Source: Betaproteobacteria bacterium
Lineage (GTDB): Bacteria > Pseudomonadota > Gammaproteobacteria > Burkholderiales > SG8-41
NCBI GenBank assembly: GCA_016183675.1
Contig: JACPEF010000034.1
Coordinates: 1 to 38,840 of the forward strand
Direction of reading: 5' to 3'
Length of the DNA: 38,840 nucleotides
Below, piece by piece: positions 1 through 9,222 of this stretch. The notes below the pieces were generated by a model. That model searched no databases. It was not told the origin of the DNA and saw nothing but the letters and a program-made list of their open reading frames with translations. The translations under genes were made by a program, and so were the position numbers. How positions within the stretch are numbered: the first letter of the stretch is position 1; every line of letters starts with the position of its first letter.

Positions 1-34
1 ACACGTGTTTCACCGTGTTATAGGCTCTAAGCCT

Positions 35-1639
<1,605 letters not shown>

Positions 1640-1702
1640 TTATGAAAAACAGTTGTATTTTAGGCCGGTCGGCAGGGAACTCTCGGCCATTATAGTCGTC
1701 CT

Positions 1703-1813
1703 AAACTTCAGACGATGTTGAATCGTCTCCCGCTTCTCCTCCCTGAGCGGGCGCCTTAATCCTTATTAAGGCTTTTGCCCCCGGTTTTACTCCCCTTTAA
1801 CCGGGGGTTTTTT
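1703..1813 (+). ncRNA. Candidate small RNA with four stem-loops and C-rich loops
   Basis: This non-coding stretch holds four consecutive perfect stem-loops. The first is a 7-bp stem at 1710-1716/1722-1728 with loop GTTGA. The second is a 6-bp stem at 1729-1734/1746-1751 with an 11-base loop containing CTCCTCCC. The third is an 8-bp stem at 1753-1760/1765-1772 with loop CCTT. The fourth is a 9-bp stem at 1778-1786/1799-1807, with loop TTACTCCCCTTT, followed by six T, a textbook intrinsic terminator. TATAGT at 1691-1696 is a possible -10 box, with a poor -35, and fixes the approximate 5' end. The CUCCUCCC and CUCCCC loops could pair with Shine-Dalgarno sequences. No family is identified; the Rfam betaproteobacteria toxic small RNA is one candidate to test. 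Structure is seen; expression and role are inferred. Confidence 0.65.
1778..1813 (+). terminator. Intrinsic terminator ending the candidate sRNA
   Basis: A 9-bp perfect stem (CCCCCGGTT/AACCGGGGG) with a 12-base loop is followed by TTTTTT. The preceding 8-bp stem at 1753-1772 is itself followed by TTTT, so the transcript has two terminator-like structures in tandem. No plus-strand coding gene ends just upstream, which is why it is assigned to a small RNA. Confidence 0.85.
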
Positions 1814-1849
1814 ATTGTATCGAGCCGCTGATCACGGTCTGCGCCGCGG

Positions 1850-2095
1850 TTAAACCTTGCGCGCCGCGCCCGCGAACCGCTGCAGGGACAGCGCGGCATG
1901 ATCCCGGCGCGGGGCGCCGTGGGCGTGCTCGAGGCCGAGCGCTGCGTGGGACCGCGAGAACCTGTCCGCTTTGGCGCGCAGCACGTGGATCGGGTTTGCG
2001 GTCAAAGCGAACCACTCCCTGAGCGGGCGGTCGGGCGGAAGCTCGCTGGGATGGTGGACTGCGCGGTAGAACCCGGGCTGCGCGAAAAGTGACAT
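1850..2095 (-). pseudogene. Possible truncated engB (GTPase) 5' remnant, or small unknown ORF
   Basis: An 81-codon minus-strand frame. Its first ~22 residues (MSLFAQPGFYRAVHHPSELPPD) fit the N-terminus of the ribosome-assembly GTPase EngB/YsxC (MSLF..A.F...V..L..LPPD). The expected continuation, with the P-loop GRSNAGKSS, is absent in this frame and not convincingly present in the other two; full EngB is about 210 residues. Position supports the idea: in many beta- and gammaproteobacteria engB is divergent from a cytochrome c4 gene, and in betaproteobacteria it precedes hemB, exactly the two neighbours here. I infer that recombination or deletion removed most of the gene and that a functional engB lies elsewhere. 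Alternatively this is an unrelated or non-coding frame. EngB has no repeated use of such short N-termini, so the match could be chance. Confidence 0.35.
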
Positions 2096-2192
2096 AGGTT
2101 CTTGTTATCGTGCTTGAAACTGGCGCCCGAGCAGGGGCTTACTATACAATACCGCTCCGCCCGATAACGCATTCAACAGGGGAAGAACCGGA

Positions 2193-2828
2193 ATGAATCT
2201 CCGCTGGCCCGTGACGCTGATCGGCGGCGTTTTCGCTGTTTCGGCCGCGGTTGCCCAAACCCACCCCAAGCCAGACCCTTCGAAGGCGCAGCCGATCGTG
2301 ACCAAGCTGTGCGCCGCGTGCCACGCCACGGACGGCAACAGCACCCTGGCCGCCAACCCGATCCTCGCCGGCCAGCACGCCGAGTACACGATGAAGCAGC
2401 TGATGAACTTCAAGCTGCAGGGCGGCAAGCCGGCCGAGCGTCCACACAACGTGATGGCCGGGATGGTGGCGAGCCTCTCCGCCGACGACATGCGCAATCT
2501 GGCGGCGTACTTCGAAATGCAAAAACCCAGATTGCGCGCCGCTCGCGATGCCGAACTGGTCAGGCTCGGGCAGGCGATCTACCGGGGCGGGGTGATGTCC
2601 AAGGGCGTGGCAGCCTGTAGCGCGTGCCACGGCCCGAACGGCGCGGGCGTGCCCGTGCAGTTTCCGCGGCTTGCGGGACAATATTCCGAGTACCTCGCCG
2701 CCCAACTGAAGGCGTTCCGTTCCGGGGAACGCGCGAACGACCCCAACCGCATGATGCGCGCGGTGGCCGAGAAGCTCTCCGACAGGGAGATCGCGGCCGT
2801 CGCTGAGTACATCGCCGGGTTGCGCTGA
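2193..2828 (+). CDS. Periplasmic dihaem cytochrome c4
   Basis: A 211-residue exported electron carrier with two cytochrome c domains joined head to tail. Residues 1-21 form a signal peptide ending AVAQ. Haem motifs are CAACH at 40-44 and CSACH at 142-146. The likely axial methionines are near M88 or M91 and M187 or M188, and each domain has the LAGQ..EY motif typical of c4/c553-type proteins. Cytochromes c4 pass electrons from the bc1 complex to terminal oxidases in the periplasm. The ATG is preceded by a purine-rich GGGGAAGA at 8 bases. A TATACAAT stretch (2143-2150) may be the -10 box, but no -35 at proper spacing was seen. The usual downstream resB/ccsA genes are absent; an amidohydrolase follows after 26 bases. 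Confidence 0.93.
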   Translation: MNLRWPVTLIGGVFAVSAAVAQTHPKPDPSKAQPIVTKLCAACHATDGNSTLAANPILAGQHAEYTMKQLMNFKLQGGKPAERPHNVMAGMVASLSADDMRNLAAYFEMQKPRLRAARDAELVRLGQAIYRGGVMSKGVAACSACHGPNGAGVPVQFPRLAGQYSEYLAAQLKAFRSGERANDPNRMMRAVAEKLSDREIAAVAEYIAGLR

Positions 2829-2854
2829 TCGCGCTCGCCTGAAAGGGGGGATCC

Positions 2855-3718
2855 TTGTCGGTGCGGGACGAGGGCGAGCCCGAATTCAAGGCTCCGCCGC
2901 TGAGCTGCGATGCTCACTTCCACGTGTTCGGCCCAGCCGAGCGCTACCCCTACGGCCCGGACCTGCGCTATCCGCCGCCGCTGGCGCCGCTCCAGGACTA
3001 TCTCGCGCTGGCCCGCCGTCTCGGCTTCGAGCGCTTCGTGCTCGTGCAGCCGAGCGCCTATGGCCGGGACAACGCCTGCCTGCTCGAGGCCATGCGCGAG
3101 TTGGGGGCGATTTGCCGTGGAATCGTGGATGTCGAGGAGAACGTCCCCGACGCCGAGCTCGCGCGCCTGCATGCAGCGGGGGTGCGTGGCGTGCGCATCA
3201 ACGTCTCTCCGGTGAAGCCGCCCGAGCCCGGCTTTGCGGCAACCCTGCGGCCGCGAATCGAGCGCCTCCACGCGCGCTGCGCCGAGATCGGCTGGCAGCT
3301 CGATTTCCTCACCCCGGGCTGGCTGACGAGCGCGCTGATGGGCACGCTCGGAAAGCTCAAGGTCGATTTCACGATCGCCCACATGGGCATGTTCCCGGCG
3401 CGCGAAGGGCCCGATCAGCCGGGCTTTCAGGAGCTGCTCGACCTCCTGCGGCACGGAGAAGGCCGCTGCTGGGTCAAGCTCACCGGCGCCTACCGCATGT
3501 CGGTTGCGCCCGGCTTCGCCGATACGACGCCGATGGCGCGTGCGCTCATCGAAACGGCCTCCGACCGGATCATCTGGGGCAGCGATTACCCGCACCTCTC
3601 CTTTGCCGACAAGGTGGGCTCGGTGGAACTCTTCAACCTGCTCGGCCGCTGGGCCCCGGACGAGGCGACGCGGCGCCGGGTCCTGGTCGAGAATCCGCAA
3701 CGGCTGTTCGGATTCTGA
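2855..3718 (+). CDS. Amidohydrolase family 2 (dicarboxylate lactonase-like) hydrolase
   Basis: A 287-residue cytosolic TIM-barrel hydrolase of the amidohydrolase-2 family, whose members include 2-pyrone-4,6-dicarboxylate lactonase and related aromatic-catabolism enzymes. Visible signatures are DAHFHVFG (H21, H23) on strand 1, H176 in IAHMGMF, and WGSDYPH (D244, H247) on strand 8. The substrate cannot be told from sequence. The start is TTG, supported by a strong ribosome binding site (AAAGGGGGG) five bases upstream; no in-frame ATG lies close by. The gene follows cytochrome c4 at 26 bases and may share its transcript. Its TGA is followed after about 14 bases by the inverted-repeat element at 3732, which separates it from the convergent hemL. 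Confidence 0.85.
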   Translation: MSVRDEGEPEFKAPPLSCDAHFHVFGPAERYPYGPDLRYPPPLAPLQDYLALARRLGFERFVLVQPSAYGRDNACLLEAMRELGAICRGIVDVEENVPDAELARLHAAGVRGVRINVSPVKPPEPGFAATLRPRIERLHARCAEIGWQLDFLTPGWLTSALMGTLGKLKVDFTIAHMGMFPAREGPDQPGFQELLDLLRHGEGRCWVKLTGAYRMSVAPGFADTTPMARALIETASDRIIWGSDYPHLSFADKVGSVELFNLLGRWAPDEATRRRVLVENPQRLFGF

Positions 3719-3731
3719 CGCCCCGGCGGCC

Positions 3732-3908
3732 GCTAGTGCCGTTCCAACTATTTGCGGGTAATCCAGTCAGTTCTGCATGCCCTGATTACCGCCGGCAGGC
3801 TAGCCCCGTTCCAACTATCGAGCCCGATCCAACTGCGCCTCCAGGACCGGAAAGTTGGAACGGGGCAAGCCGCCCAAGTTTGGCGAAACAAGTTGGAACG
3901 GCACTAGC
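3732..3908. repeat. Inverted-repeat element, copy A (nested)
   Basis: This 177-bp intergenic element is bounded by perfect 18-bp terminal inverted repeats: GCTAGTGCCGTTCCAACT at 3732-3749 and its complement at 3891-3908. A second, inner pair (CTAGCCCCGTTCCAACT near 3800-3815, complement near 3851-3864) makes it look like one copy nested in another. The two ends differ inside the terminal repeat: one continues ATTT, the other TGTTTC. Copy B has the same two ends in opposite order, so the element has an orientation. No ORF is credible inside. The right end supplies the TAG stop codon of hemL. It lies between convergent genes and could act as a bidirectional terminator. Confidence 0.85.
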
Positions 3909-5184
3909 GCAGCGCCGCGAACGCCTTCTTCGCAGCGCCCACGGTCTTTTCGAGCTCCGCTGCGCCGTGCGCGCTGGAGACAAACCCCGCTTCATAGGCG
4001 GAAGGAGCGAGGTAGACTCCTTCGGCGAGCATGCGGTGGAAAAAGCGGTTGAATGCTTCCTTGTCGCACTGCAGGACCTCGGGGTAGCTCACGGGGGCTG
4101 TCGCGCGGAAATAGAGGCCGAGCATGCCGCCGACGTGCTGCGCGGAGAAGGCGACCCCCGATTCCCGCGCGGCACGGCCGAGCCCTTCGCAGAGCGCGCG
4201 CGCGGTCGCGGCGAGCCGGTCGAAGAATCCCGGCGCCTGGATGATTTTGAGCGTCGCCAATCCGGCTGCGACCGCCACCGGATTCCCCGATAGCGTGCCT
4301 GCCTGATAGACGGGGCCGAGCGGCGCGATTCTGTCCATGATGTCGCGGCGCCCGCCGAAAGCGCCGACCGGCAGGCCGCCACCGATGACTTTGCCGAGGG
4401 TGGTGAGATCGGGCTTCACGCCGTAGAGCGCCTGCGCGCCGCCGAGCGCGACGCGGAAACCGCTCATCACTTCGTCGAAGATCAGCACCGTTCCGTGCCG
4501 GGCGCAGAGTTTTCGCAGCGTTTCGAGGAAACCCGGCCGCGGCGGGACGAGATTCATGTTGCCGGCGACCGGCTCGACGATCACCGCTGCAATTTCGGCC
4601 CCGTCGCGCTCGAACGTTTTTTCCAGCGCGAACGCGTTGTTGTAGTCGAGCACGATCGTGTGAGCCGCGGTCTCCGCGGGGACGCCCGCCGAGCTCGGCT
4701 GCCCGAAAGTGAGCGCGCCCGATCCCGCCTTGACGAGCAGCGCATCCGCATGGCCGTGATAGCATCCCTCGAACTTGACGATCCTGGCCCTGCCGGTGAA
4801 ACCGCGTGCGAGCCGGATCGCGCTCATCGCCGCCTCCGTCCCGGAGCTGACAAGCCGTACCTTCTCGAGCGAAGGCACGAGCTTGCAAAGGAGCTCCGCC
4901 AACTCGACTTCCGGCTCGGTCGGCGCGCCGAAAGAGAGTCCTCTTTCGGCGGCCCGCTGCACCGCCTTCACCACTTCCGGATGGGCGTGGCCGACCACGA
5001 GCGCGCCCCAGGAACCGACGTAGTCGATATAGGCGTTGCCGTCGGCGTCCCACACCTGGGCGCCCTTGCCGCGCTGGATGAAGGGGGGCGTTCCGCCGAC
5101 CGCGCGGAACGCCCGCACCGGGGAATTGACGCCGGCGGGAATGAAGAGCTGCGCGTGCTGGAACAGTTTCTGGCTGCGTTTCAT
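3904..5184 (-). CDS. hemL: Glutamate-1-semialdehyde 2,1-aminomutase
   Basis: HemL is a PLP enzyme that moves the amino group of glutamate-1-semialdehyde to give 5-aminolevulinate, the C5-pathway entry to haem; its product is the substrate of HemB, encoded 3 kb away. The protein is 426 residues, the normal length, when started at the ATG at 5184 ([11 protein letters not shown]). The open frame extends 25 codons upstream into thiE and was rejected. The PLP lysine is K265 in [10 protein letters not shown]; the aminotransferase acidic motif FDEVMSGFR and the phosphate-binding SGTEA (114-118) are present. The start is 10 bases after the thiE stop, so thiD-thiE-hemL is probably one transcript. The last codon CGC is followed by TAG, which is the terminal CTAG of repeat copy A. 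Confidence 0.97.
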   Translation of the reverse strand: MKRSQKLFQHAQLFIPAGVNSPVRAFRAVGGTPPFIQRGKGAQVWDADGNAYIDYVGSWGALVVGHAHPEVVKAVQRAAERGLSFGAPTEPEVELAELLCKLVPSLEKVRLVSSGTEAAMSAIRLARGFTGRARIVKFEGCYHGHADALLVKAGSGALTFGQPSSAGVPAETAAHTIVLDYNNAFALEKTFERDGAEIAAVIVEPVAGNMNLVPPRPGFLETLRKLCARHGTVLIFDEVMSGFRVALGGAQALYGVKPDLTTLGKVIGGGLPVGAFGGRRDIMDRIAPLGPVYQAGTLSGNPVAVAAGLATLKIIQAPGFFDRLAATARALCEGLGRAARESGVAFSAQHVGGMLGLYFRATAPVSYPEVLQCDKEAFNRFFHRMLAEGVYLAPSAYEAGFVSSAHGAAELEKTVGAAKKAFAALR

Positions 5185-5194
5185 ACCCCATTCC

Positions 5195-5815
5195 CTATTC
5201 ATGCCCTGGAAAGAGCGCGCTGAGGCGCTGGGCGGCGGCGCGGATGTCGGGCGCGCCAAAGAGCGCCGAGATCACCGCCACGGCATCCGCGCCGGCCGCG
5301 ATCAGTTGCGGCGCATTATCGCCGCCGATGGCTACTACCGGCAGGGAAATCCGCCGCCGGGCTTCCCCGAGCAGCGCGAGCGGCGCCTGCGGCGCGCCCG
5401 GTTTCACGGCGGAAGGAAAGAAACTGCCGAAGGCGACATAGTTCGCCCCGGCGTGCGCCGCGTCGAGCGCGTTCTCCAGCCGGTTGTAACAGGAGACGCC
5501 GAGGAGTTTTTCCGGGCCGAGCCGGGCGCGCGCTTCGCCCAGCGAACCGTCCTCGCGTCCCAGGTGCAGGCCGGCTGCGTCTACCGCGGTCGCAAGATCG
5601 AGGTGATCGTTCACGATCAGCGGAACGCTGTACTCGCGGGCGAGGGCGTGCAGCGCGCGCGCCTGCAGGAGTCTCAGCGCTGCGCTTGCGGTCTTGTTGC
5701 GGTACTGCAGCAGGCGGGCGCCGCCGGCGAGCGCCGCCTCGACCTTGGCGAGCAGCTCGGTGGTGTCGACGATGTCCGGCGTGACGGCGTAGAGGCCCTT
5801 AATCGCCGCCTTCAT
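5195..5815 (-). CDS. thiE: Thiamine-phosphate synthase
   Basis: ThiE joins HMP pyrophosphate with the thiazole phosphate to make thiamine monophosphate. The protein is 206 residues, a normal TIM barrel. It shows QYRNK (37-41, pyrophosphate contact), the metal-site VND (68-70), GLHLGREDG (82-90), [17 protein letters not shown] and the phosphate loop VVAIGG. It overlaps thiD by 17 bases and precedes hemL by 10, showing translational coupling in a thiD-thiE-hemL unit. Linkage with hemL and the divergent rubredoxin is a known betaproteobacterial arrangement and carries no functional link that I can see. Confidence 0.96.
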   Translation of the reverse strand: MKAAIKGLYAVTPDIVDTTELLAKVEAALAGGARLLQYRNKTASAALRLLQARALHALAREYSVPLIVNDHLDLATAVDAAGLHLGREDGSLGEARARLGPEKLLGVSCYNRLENALDAAHAGANYVAFGSFFPSAVKPGAPQAPLALLGEARRRISLPVVAIGGDNAPQLIAAGADAVAVISALFGAPDIRAAAQRLSALFPGHE

Positions 5816-6632
5816 CGGTGGCTTCGTCCTCGCGCGCCCAGAACAGACGATCCGGGATGTGCTGGCCCATGCCGGGGCGGAACGCCGCCTTGAGCGTCTG
5901 CCACGTGTACTCTTGCGCGTCCTTCACGGCGTCGCTGATCTCAAGCCCGTTGGCGATGGTGGCGGCGATGGCAGAGGCGAGCGTGCAGCCCGAGCCGTGA
6001 AACGAGCCCGGCAGCCGCTGCCAGGCATCGCTCCTCACCACGCCGTTCTGGCCGTAGAGGATGTTCACGACCTGCGGCGTGTTCTCGTGGGTGCCGGTAA
6101 TGAGCACGTACTCGCAACCCGAGGCGATCAGCCGCCGCGCGCATTCGGCGAGATCGGGGCTGTCGCCCTCCTCGGCGTCCTCGGCCGCGAGCCGCCGCGC
6201 TTCCATGCTGTTGGGCGTGAGTATCGTCGTCTGCGGGATCAGCAGCTCCCGCAGCGCATTCACCATTTCCTCGTTGACGAGCTCGTCGCCGCGGCCCGAG
6301 GCGAGCACCGGATCGAACACCAGCGGCACCTCGGGATAATCGGACACGACTTCCGCGATCGCGGCGACCTGCTCGACGCTTCCGAGCAGGCCGATCTTGA
6401 ACGCGGCGACCGGCATATCTTCCAGCACGCAACGCGCCTGGTCGGCAACCCACTCCGCGTCGATCGCGCTCACGTCGTCCACGCCCATCGTGTCCTGGAT
6501 GGTGACCGCGGTCACCACGGAGAGCGGGTGGCAGCCCATGCTGGAGAGCGTCATGATATCCGCCTGCAGCCCCGCGCCGCCGCTCGGATCGGTCGCAGCG
6601 AATACCAGAACGATGGGTGGAAGATCCGACAT
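5799..6632 (-). CDS. thiD: Hydroxymethylpyrimidine/phosphomethylpyrimidine kinase
   Basis: ThiD phosphorylates HMP and HMP-phosphate to HMP pyrophosphate, the pyrimidine half of thiamine. The 277-residue protein belongs to the ribokinase superfamily. It shows the N-terminal GGAGLQADI substrate motif (18-26), FDPVLASGRGDEL near 106-118, TPNSMEARRL, and the anion-hole/base motif GSGCT (213-217). It is the first gene of the minus-strand unit and overlaps thiE by 17 bases. No TPP riboswitch was found in the 86-bp leader shared with rubredoxin; a TAGAAT on the minus strand at 6694-6699 could be its -10 box. Confidence 0.96.
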   Translation of the reverse strand: MSDLPPIVLVFAATDPSGGAGLQADIMTLSSMGCHPLSVVTAVTIQDTMGVDDVSAIDAEWVADQARCVLEDMPVAAFKIGLLGSVEQVAAIAEVVSDYPEVPLVFDPVLASGRGDELVNEEMVNALRELLIPQTTILTPNSMEARRLAAEDAEEGDSPDLAECARRLIASGCEYVLITGTHENTPQVVNILYGQNGVVRSDAWQRLPGSFHGSGCTLASAIAATIANGLEISDAVKDAQEYTWQTLKAAFRPGMGQHIPDRLFWAREDEATDEGGD

Positions 6633-6718
6633 GCGCGGGAGAGACCGGGCGCCCGCGCGGTTGGTCGCGGACGGAGTGATTCGTTAAAATCGGATTCTAG
6701 CTTAAAACGGATGCGGGC
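6633..6718. promoter_or_regulatory. Divergent promoter region, thiD and rubredoxin
   Basis: These 86 bases separate thiD from the divergent rubredoxin gene. On the plus strand TAAAAT (6685-6690) is a plausible -10 for rubredoxin. On the minus strand TAGAAT (6694-6699) is a plausible -10 for thiD. The two hexamers almost abut, so the promoters would interfere. Neither has a recognisable -35 box, and no riboswitch fold is apparent. Confidence 0.4.
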
Positions 6719-6907
6719 ATGACCACCGCCGACACCGAGGTATACAAGACTTATATGTGCCTGATCTGCGGATTCATCTACGATGAGGCCGCGGGGCTGC
6801 CGGACGAGGGCGTCGCGCCGGGCACCAAGTGGGAAGACTTGCCAATGAACTGGACCTGTCCCGAATGCGGCGCGCGCAAGGAGGACTTCGAGATGGTGGA
6901 GATCTGA
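6719..6907 (+). CDS. Rubredoxin
   Basis: A 62-residue cytosolic electron carrier with one iron held by four cysteines: CLIC at 14-17 and CPEC at 47-50, in the standard contexts YMCLICGFIYDE and WTCPECGARKEDF. The aromatic core residues (Y12, Y21, W38, W45, F56) are in place. The ATG at 6719 is the only workable start; the ATG at 6711 is out of frame and hits TGA after two codons. It is divergent from thiD-thiE-hemL, a recurring betaproteobacterial pairing. The redox partner is not in the window. Confidence 0.95.
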   Translation: MTTADTEVYKTYMCLICGFIYDEAAGLPDEGVAPGTKWEDLPMNWTCPECGARKEDFEMVEI

Positions 6908-6911
6908 GCTT

Positions 6912-7006
6912 CAATGTTGAATTTTTAATTCTCAATTCTTAGTAGGCCTTGGCAAATTCATTTCGCCTGCTAATTCAACATTCAACATTTAGAACTCAAC
7001 ATTCAG
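6912..7006. repeat. AT-rich inverted repeat between rubredoxin and gloA
   Basis: This stretch is strikingly AT-rich against its neighbours. AATGTTGAATT (6913-6923) is the exact inverse of AATTCAACATT (6972-6982). The right part continues with tandem-like ATTCAACATT units (6972-6990) and AACTCAACATT (6993-7003), ending three bases before the gloA ATG. The same AACTCAACATT occurs on the minus strand at the surA/pdxA junction (near 9208-9219), so this is a dispersed family rather than a local sequence. Confidence 0.75.
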
Positions 7007-7009
7007 CGT

Positions 7010-7399
7010 ATGCGTATATTGCACACCATGATCCGCGTCGGCGATCTCGAGCGCTCCATCGGCTTCTACACCCAGGTGCTCGGCATGAAGCTGCTGCGCA
7101 GGGCGGATTATCCGGGCGGGCGCTTCACCAACGCCTTCGTCGGCTACGACGACGAATCGAAGACGGCGGTGCTCGAGCTCACGCACAACTGGGATACGCG
7201 GTCGTACGATCTGGGCGGCGGCTACGGGCACGTGGCGATCGAGGTCGAGGATGCCTACAGGGCGTGCGAGGAGGTCAGGAAGCGCGGCGGCAGGGTAACG
7301 CGCGAAGCCGGCCCGATGAAGCACGGCACGACCGTGATCGCATTCGTCGAGGACCCCGACGGCTACAAGATCGAGTTCATCCAGAAGCAATCGTCCTAG
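7010..7399 (+). CDS. gloA: Lactoylglutathione lyase (glyoxalase I, nickel type)
   Basis: GloA converts the glutathione hemithioacetal of methylglyoxal to S-lactoylglutathione, a cytosolic detoxification step. At 129 residues it is the short bacterial form. All four metal ligands fall at the E. coli positions: H5, E56, H74 and E122. The short length without the extra loops of zinc enzymes predicts nickel or cobalt activation. The ATG directly abuts the AT-rich repeat (AACATTCAGCGT before ATG), and no ribosome binding site is visible, so initiation may be weak or leaderless. The 3' end overlaps the convergent rsmA by four bases; both stop codons lie in one CCTAGG. Confidence 0.95.
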   Translation: MRILHTMIRVGDLERSIGFYTQVLGMKLLRRADYPGGRFTNAFVGYDDESKTAVLELTHNWDTRSYDLGGGYGHVAIEVEDAYRACEEVRKRGGRVTREAGPMKHGTTVIAFVEDPDGYKIEFIQKQSS

Positions 7400-8175
7400 G
7401 CGGAAGCCGCCCGCGCGGCGTGATCGGCAAGACGCACGAATTCGTCGATTCCCAGCTCCTGCGCGCGCGCACCGCCATCCACCCCGAGCCGGCTCAAGTC
7501 CTCGGTGCTGAAATAGCGCTTGAGGGCGTTGCGCAGCGTCTTGCGCCGCTGGGAGAAGGCGGCAGTAACGATTTTCCCGAGCCACGCTTCATCGCGCGCG
7601 CGGTGCGGCAGCCGGGCGAACGGAACCATCCGGACCACCGCCGATTCGACCTTCGGAACGGGGTGGAACGCCGCAGCCGGAACGGCGAGGACGGGCTCCA
7701 TCTCGAAGCGATACTGCAGCATGACCGAAAGCCGGCCGTAGTCGGAGGAGGACGGCGCGGCAACCATGCGTTCCACGACCTCCCTCTGCAACATGACGTG
7801 GATGTCACGGAGCGCCGGTGCGCTGTCGGCGAGATGGAACAGGAGCGGCGTGGAGATGTTGTACGGGAGGTTCCCGACCACGCGCAGCCCGCGGCCCAGC
7901 GCCGCAAAATCGAACTCGAGGGCATCGCCTTCGTGTATCGCGACGCGCTGCGCGGGGAACATCGCGCGCAGGCGCGCGACGATCTCGCGGTCGATCTCGA
8001 CCACATGCAGGTGATCGAGCCGCTCGACGAGCGGCCGGGTGAGCGCCCCCAATCCCGGGCCGATCTCGACTACGAGGTCCCGCTGATGCGGCGCCACGGC
8101 GCTGACGATGGCGGAGATGACGGCCTCGTCGACGAGAAAATTCTGCCCGAACCGCTTGCGGGGACGGTGGCGCAT
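7396..8175 (-). CDS. rsmA: 16S rRNA (adenine1518/1519-N6) dimethyltransferase
   Basis: RsmA (KsgA) uses S-adenosylmethionine to dimethylate two adjacent adenines in helix 45 of 16S rRNA during late 30S assembly. The 259-residue length is typical. It shows the N-terminal RKRFGQNFL, the SAM motif [11 protein letters not shown] (36-46), the acidic VEID (59-62) and the catalytic NLPYNIS (102-108). It follows pdxA by 19 bases, the last gene of the conserved lptD-surA-pdxA-rsmA order. The usual downstream apaG-apaH pair is replaced by convergent gloA. Confidence 0.97.
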   Translation of the reverse strand: MRHRPRKRFGQNFLVDEAVISAIVSAVAPHQRDLVVEIGPGLGALTRPLVERLDHLHVVEIDREIVARLRAMFPAQRVAIHEGDALEFDFAALGRGLRVVGNLPYNISTPLLFHLADSAPALRDIHVMLQREVVERMVAAPSSSDYGRLSVMLQYRFEMEPVLAVPAAAFHPVPKVESAVVRMVPFARLPHRARDEAWLGKIVTAAFSQRRKTLRNALKRYFSTEDLSRLGVDGGARAQELGIDEFVRLADHAARAASA

Positions 8176-8194
8176 GACGGTTTCGCCCCGCGGC

Positions 8195-9175
8195 TCAGGC
8201 CGGGCGGCGGATGCGCCGGGCGCGAACCGCCAGGTCTGCGGCGAGCCTGATCGCCTCGAGCAGGCTGCCGGAATCGGCCTTGCCGGTGCCGGCGAGCTCG
8301 AGCGCGGTGCCGTGATCCACGGATGTCCGGATGATGGGCAGCCCGAGGGTCACGTTCACACCGGCGCCGAAGCTCGCGTATTTGAGCACCGGCAGCCCCT
8401 GGTCGTGATACATCGCGAGCACGCAGTCGTAACCCTTGAGCCGTTGCGGGGTAAAAAGCGTGTCGGCGGGCAGCGGTCCGGCGAGATCGAAACCCCGCAC
8501 GCGCAGCTTCTCCAGCGCGGGGACGATCACTTCGATTTCCTCGCGCCCGAGATGCCCCGTCTCGCCGCCGTGCGGATTGAGTGCCGCGACCGCGATGCGC
8601 GGGCGCGCGATCGCGAAGCGCTCGATGAGGCCGCGGTGCAGGACGCTGAGCGTGCGCTCCAGCGCCTCGCGCGTGATGTGCCGCGCGACCTCGCTCAGCG
8701 CGAGGTGGGTCGTGGCGAGCGCGACCCGCATGCCCCCGCCCACCAGCATCATCACGACATGCGGCGCGCCCAGGTGCTCGGCGAGAAATTCGGTGTGCCC
8801 GGTGAACGCTATCCCCGCCTCATTGATCACGCTCTTCTGCACCGGTGCGGTTGCCATCGCATCAAAAGCGCTGTCGCGGCAGCCCTCGGCGGCGACCTCC
8901 AGGGTGCGCAGCACGTAGGCGCTGTTGGCGGGATCGAGCTGTCCCGCGACCGCCCGCGCCGCGAGCGGGACGTGGCGCACCGTGAGCTTGCCGGCGCCGC
9001 GCGCAGCGATCTTGCCCTCGGGAAAATCCGCCATTTTGAGCGCAACACCAAGGCTGCGCGCCCTCGCCTCGAGCAGTCCGCGGTCGGCCACCACCACGAT
9101 GCGTGCTGGCAGGCGCCGGCGCGCGAGCTGCACGCAGAGGTCGGGCCCGATGCCCGCGGGCTCGCCCGCCGTCAC
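8195..9175 (-). CDS. pdxA: 4-hydroxythreonine-4-phosphate dehydrogenase
   Basis: PdxA oxidises 4-phosphohydroxy-L-threonine with NAD in pyridoxal phosphate synthesis. With the GTG start it is 326 residues. The metal ligands are H157 (ATTHLAL), H202 (LNPHGGE) and H257 (YHDQG), matching E. coli H166, H211 and H266, and H127 of TGHTEF contacts substrate. The start is uncertain. The GTG begins right at [11 protein letters not shown], several residues shorter than relatives, which normally have a hydrophobic strand (xxxIAVTxGEP). Upstream codons read IPLIA in frame with no stop, but only a rare ATT is available, and that sequence lies in the AT-rich repeat. No ribosome binding site is seen. Confidence 0.93.
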   Translation of the reverse strand: MTAGEPAGIGPDLCVQLARRRLPARIVVVADRGLLEARARSLGVALKMADFPEGKIAARGAGKLTVRHVPLAARAVAGQLDPANSAYVLRTLEVAAEGCRDSAFDAMATAPVQKSVINEAGIAFTGHTEFLAEHLGAPHVVMMLVGGGMRVALATTHLALSEVARHITREALERTLSVLHRGLIERFAIARPRIAVAALNPHGGETGHLGREEIEVIVPALEKLRVRGFDLAGPLPADTLFTPQRLKGYDCVLAMYHDQGLPVLKYASFGAGVNVTLGLPIIRTSVDHGTALELAGTGKADSGSLLEAIRLAADLAVRARRIRRPA

Positions 9176-9180
9176 GGCGA

Positions 9181-9222
9181 TTAACGGAATTTTGAAATTT
9201 GAATGCTTAATGTTGAGTTTCG
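9181..9222. repeat. AT-rich repeat at the surA/pdxA junction
   Basis: About 40 AT-rich bases separate surA from pdxA. On the minus strand the sequence runs ACTCAACATTAAGCATTC and then TTTCAAAATTCC. It shares an exact 11-mer (AACTCAACATT) with the repeat upstream of gloA. The last codons of surA (ACT CAA CAT TAA) are part of this repeat, and it ends a few bases before the pdxA GTG. Confidence 0.55.

Noticed and set aside
2114-2150. TTGAAA and TATACAAT as a sigma-70 promoter for cytochrome c4
   Set aside because: The spacing of 23-25 bases is too long; only the -10-like part was mentioned.
6633-6718. TPP riboswitch upstream of thiD
   Set aside because: Only 86 bases are available between divergent genes and the conserved CUGAGA and thi-box elements are absent.
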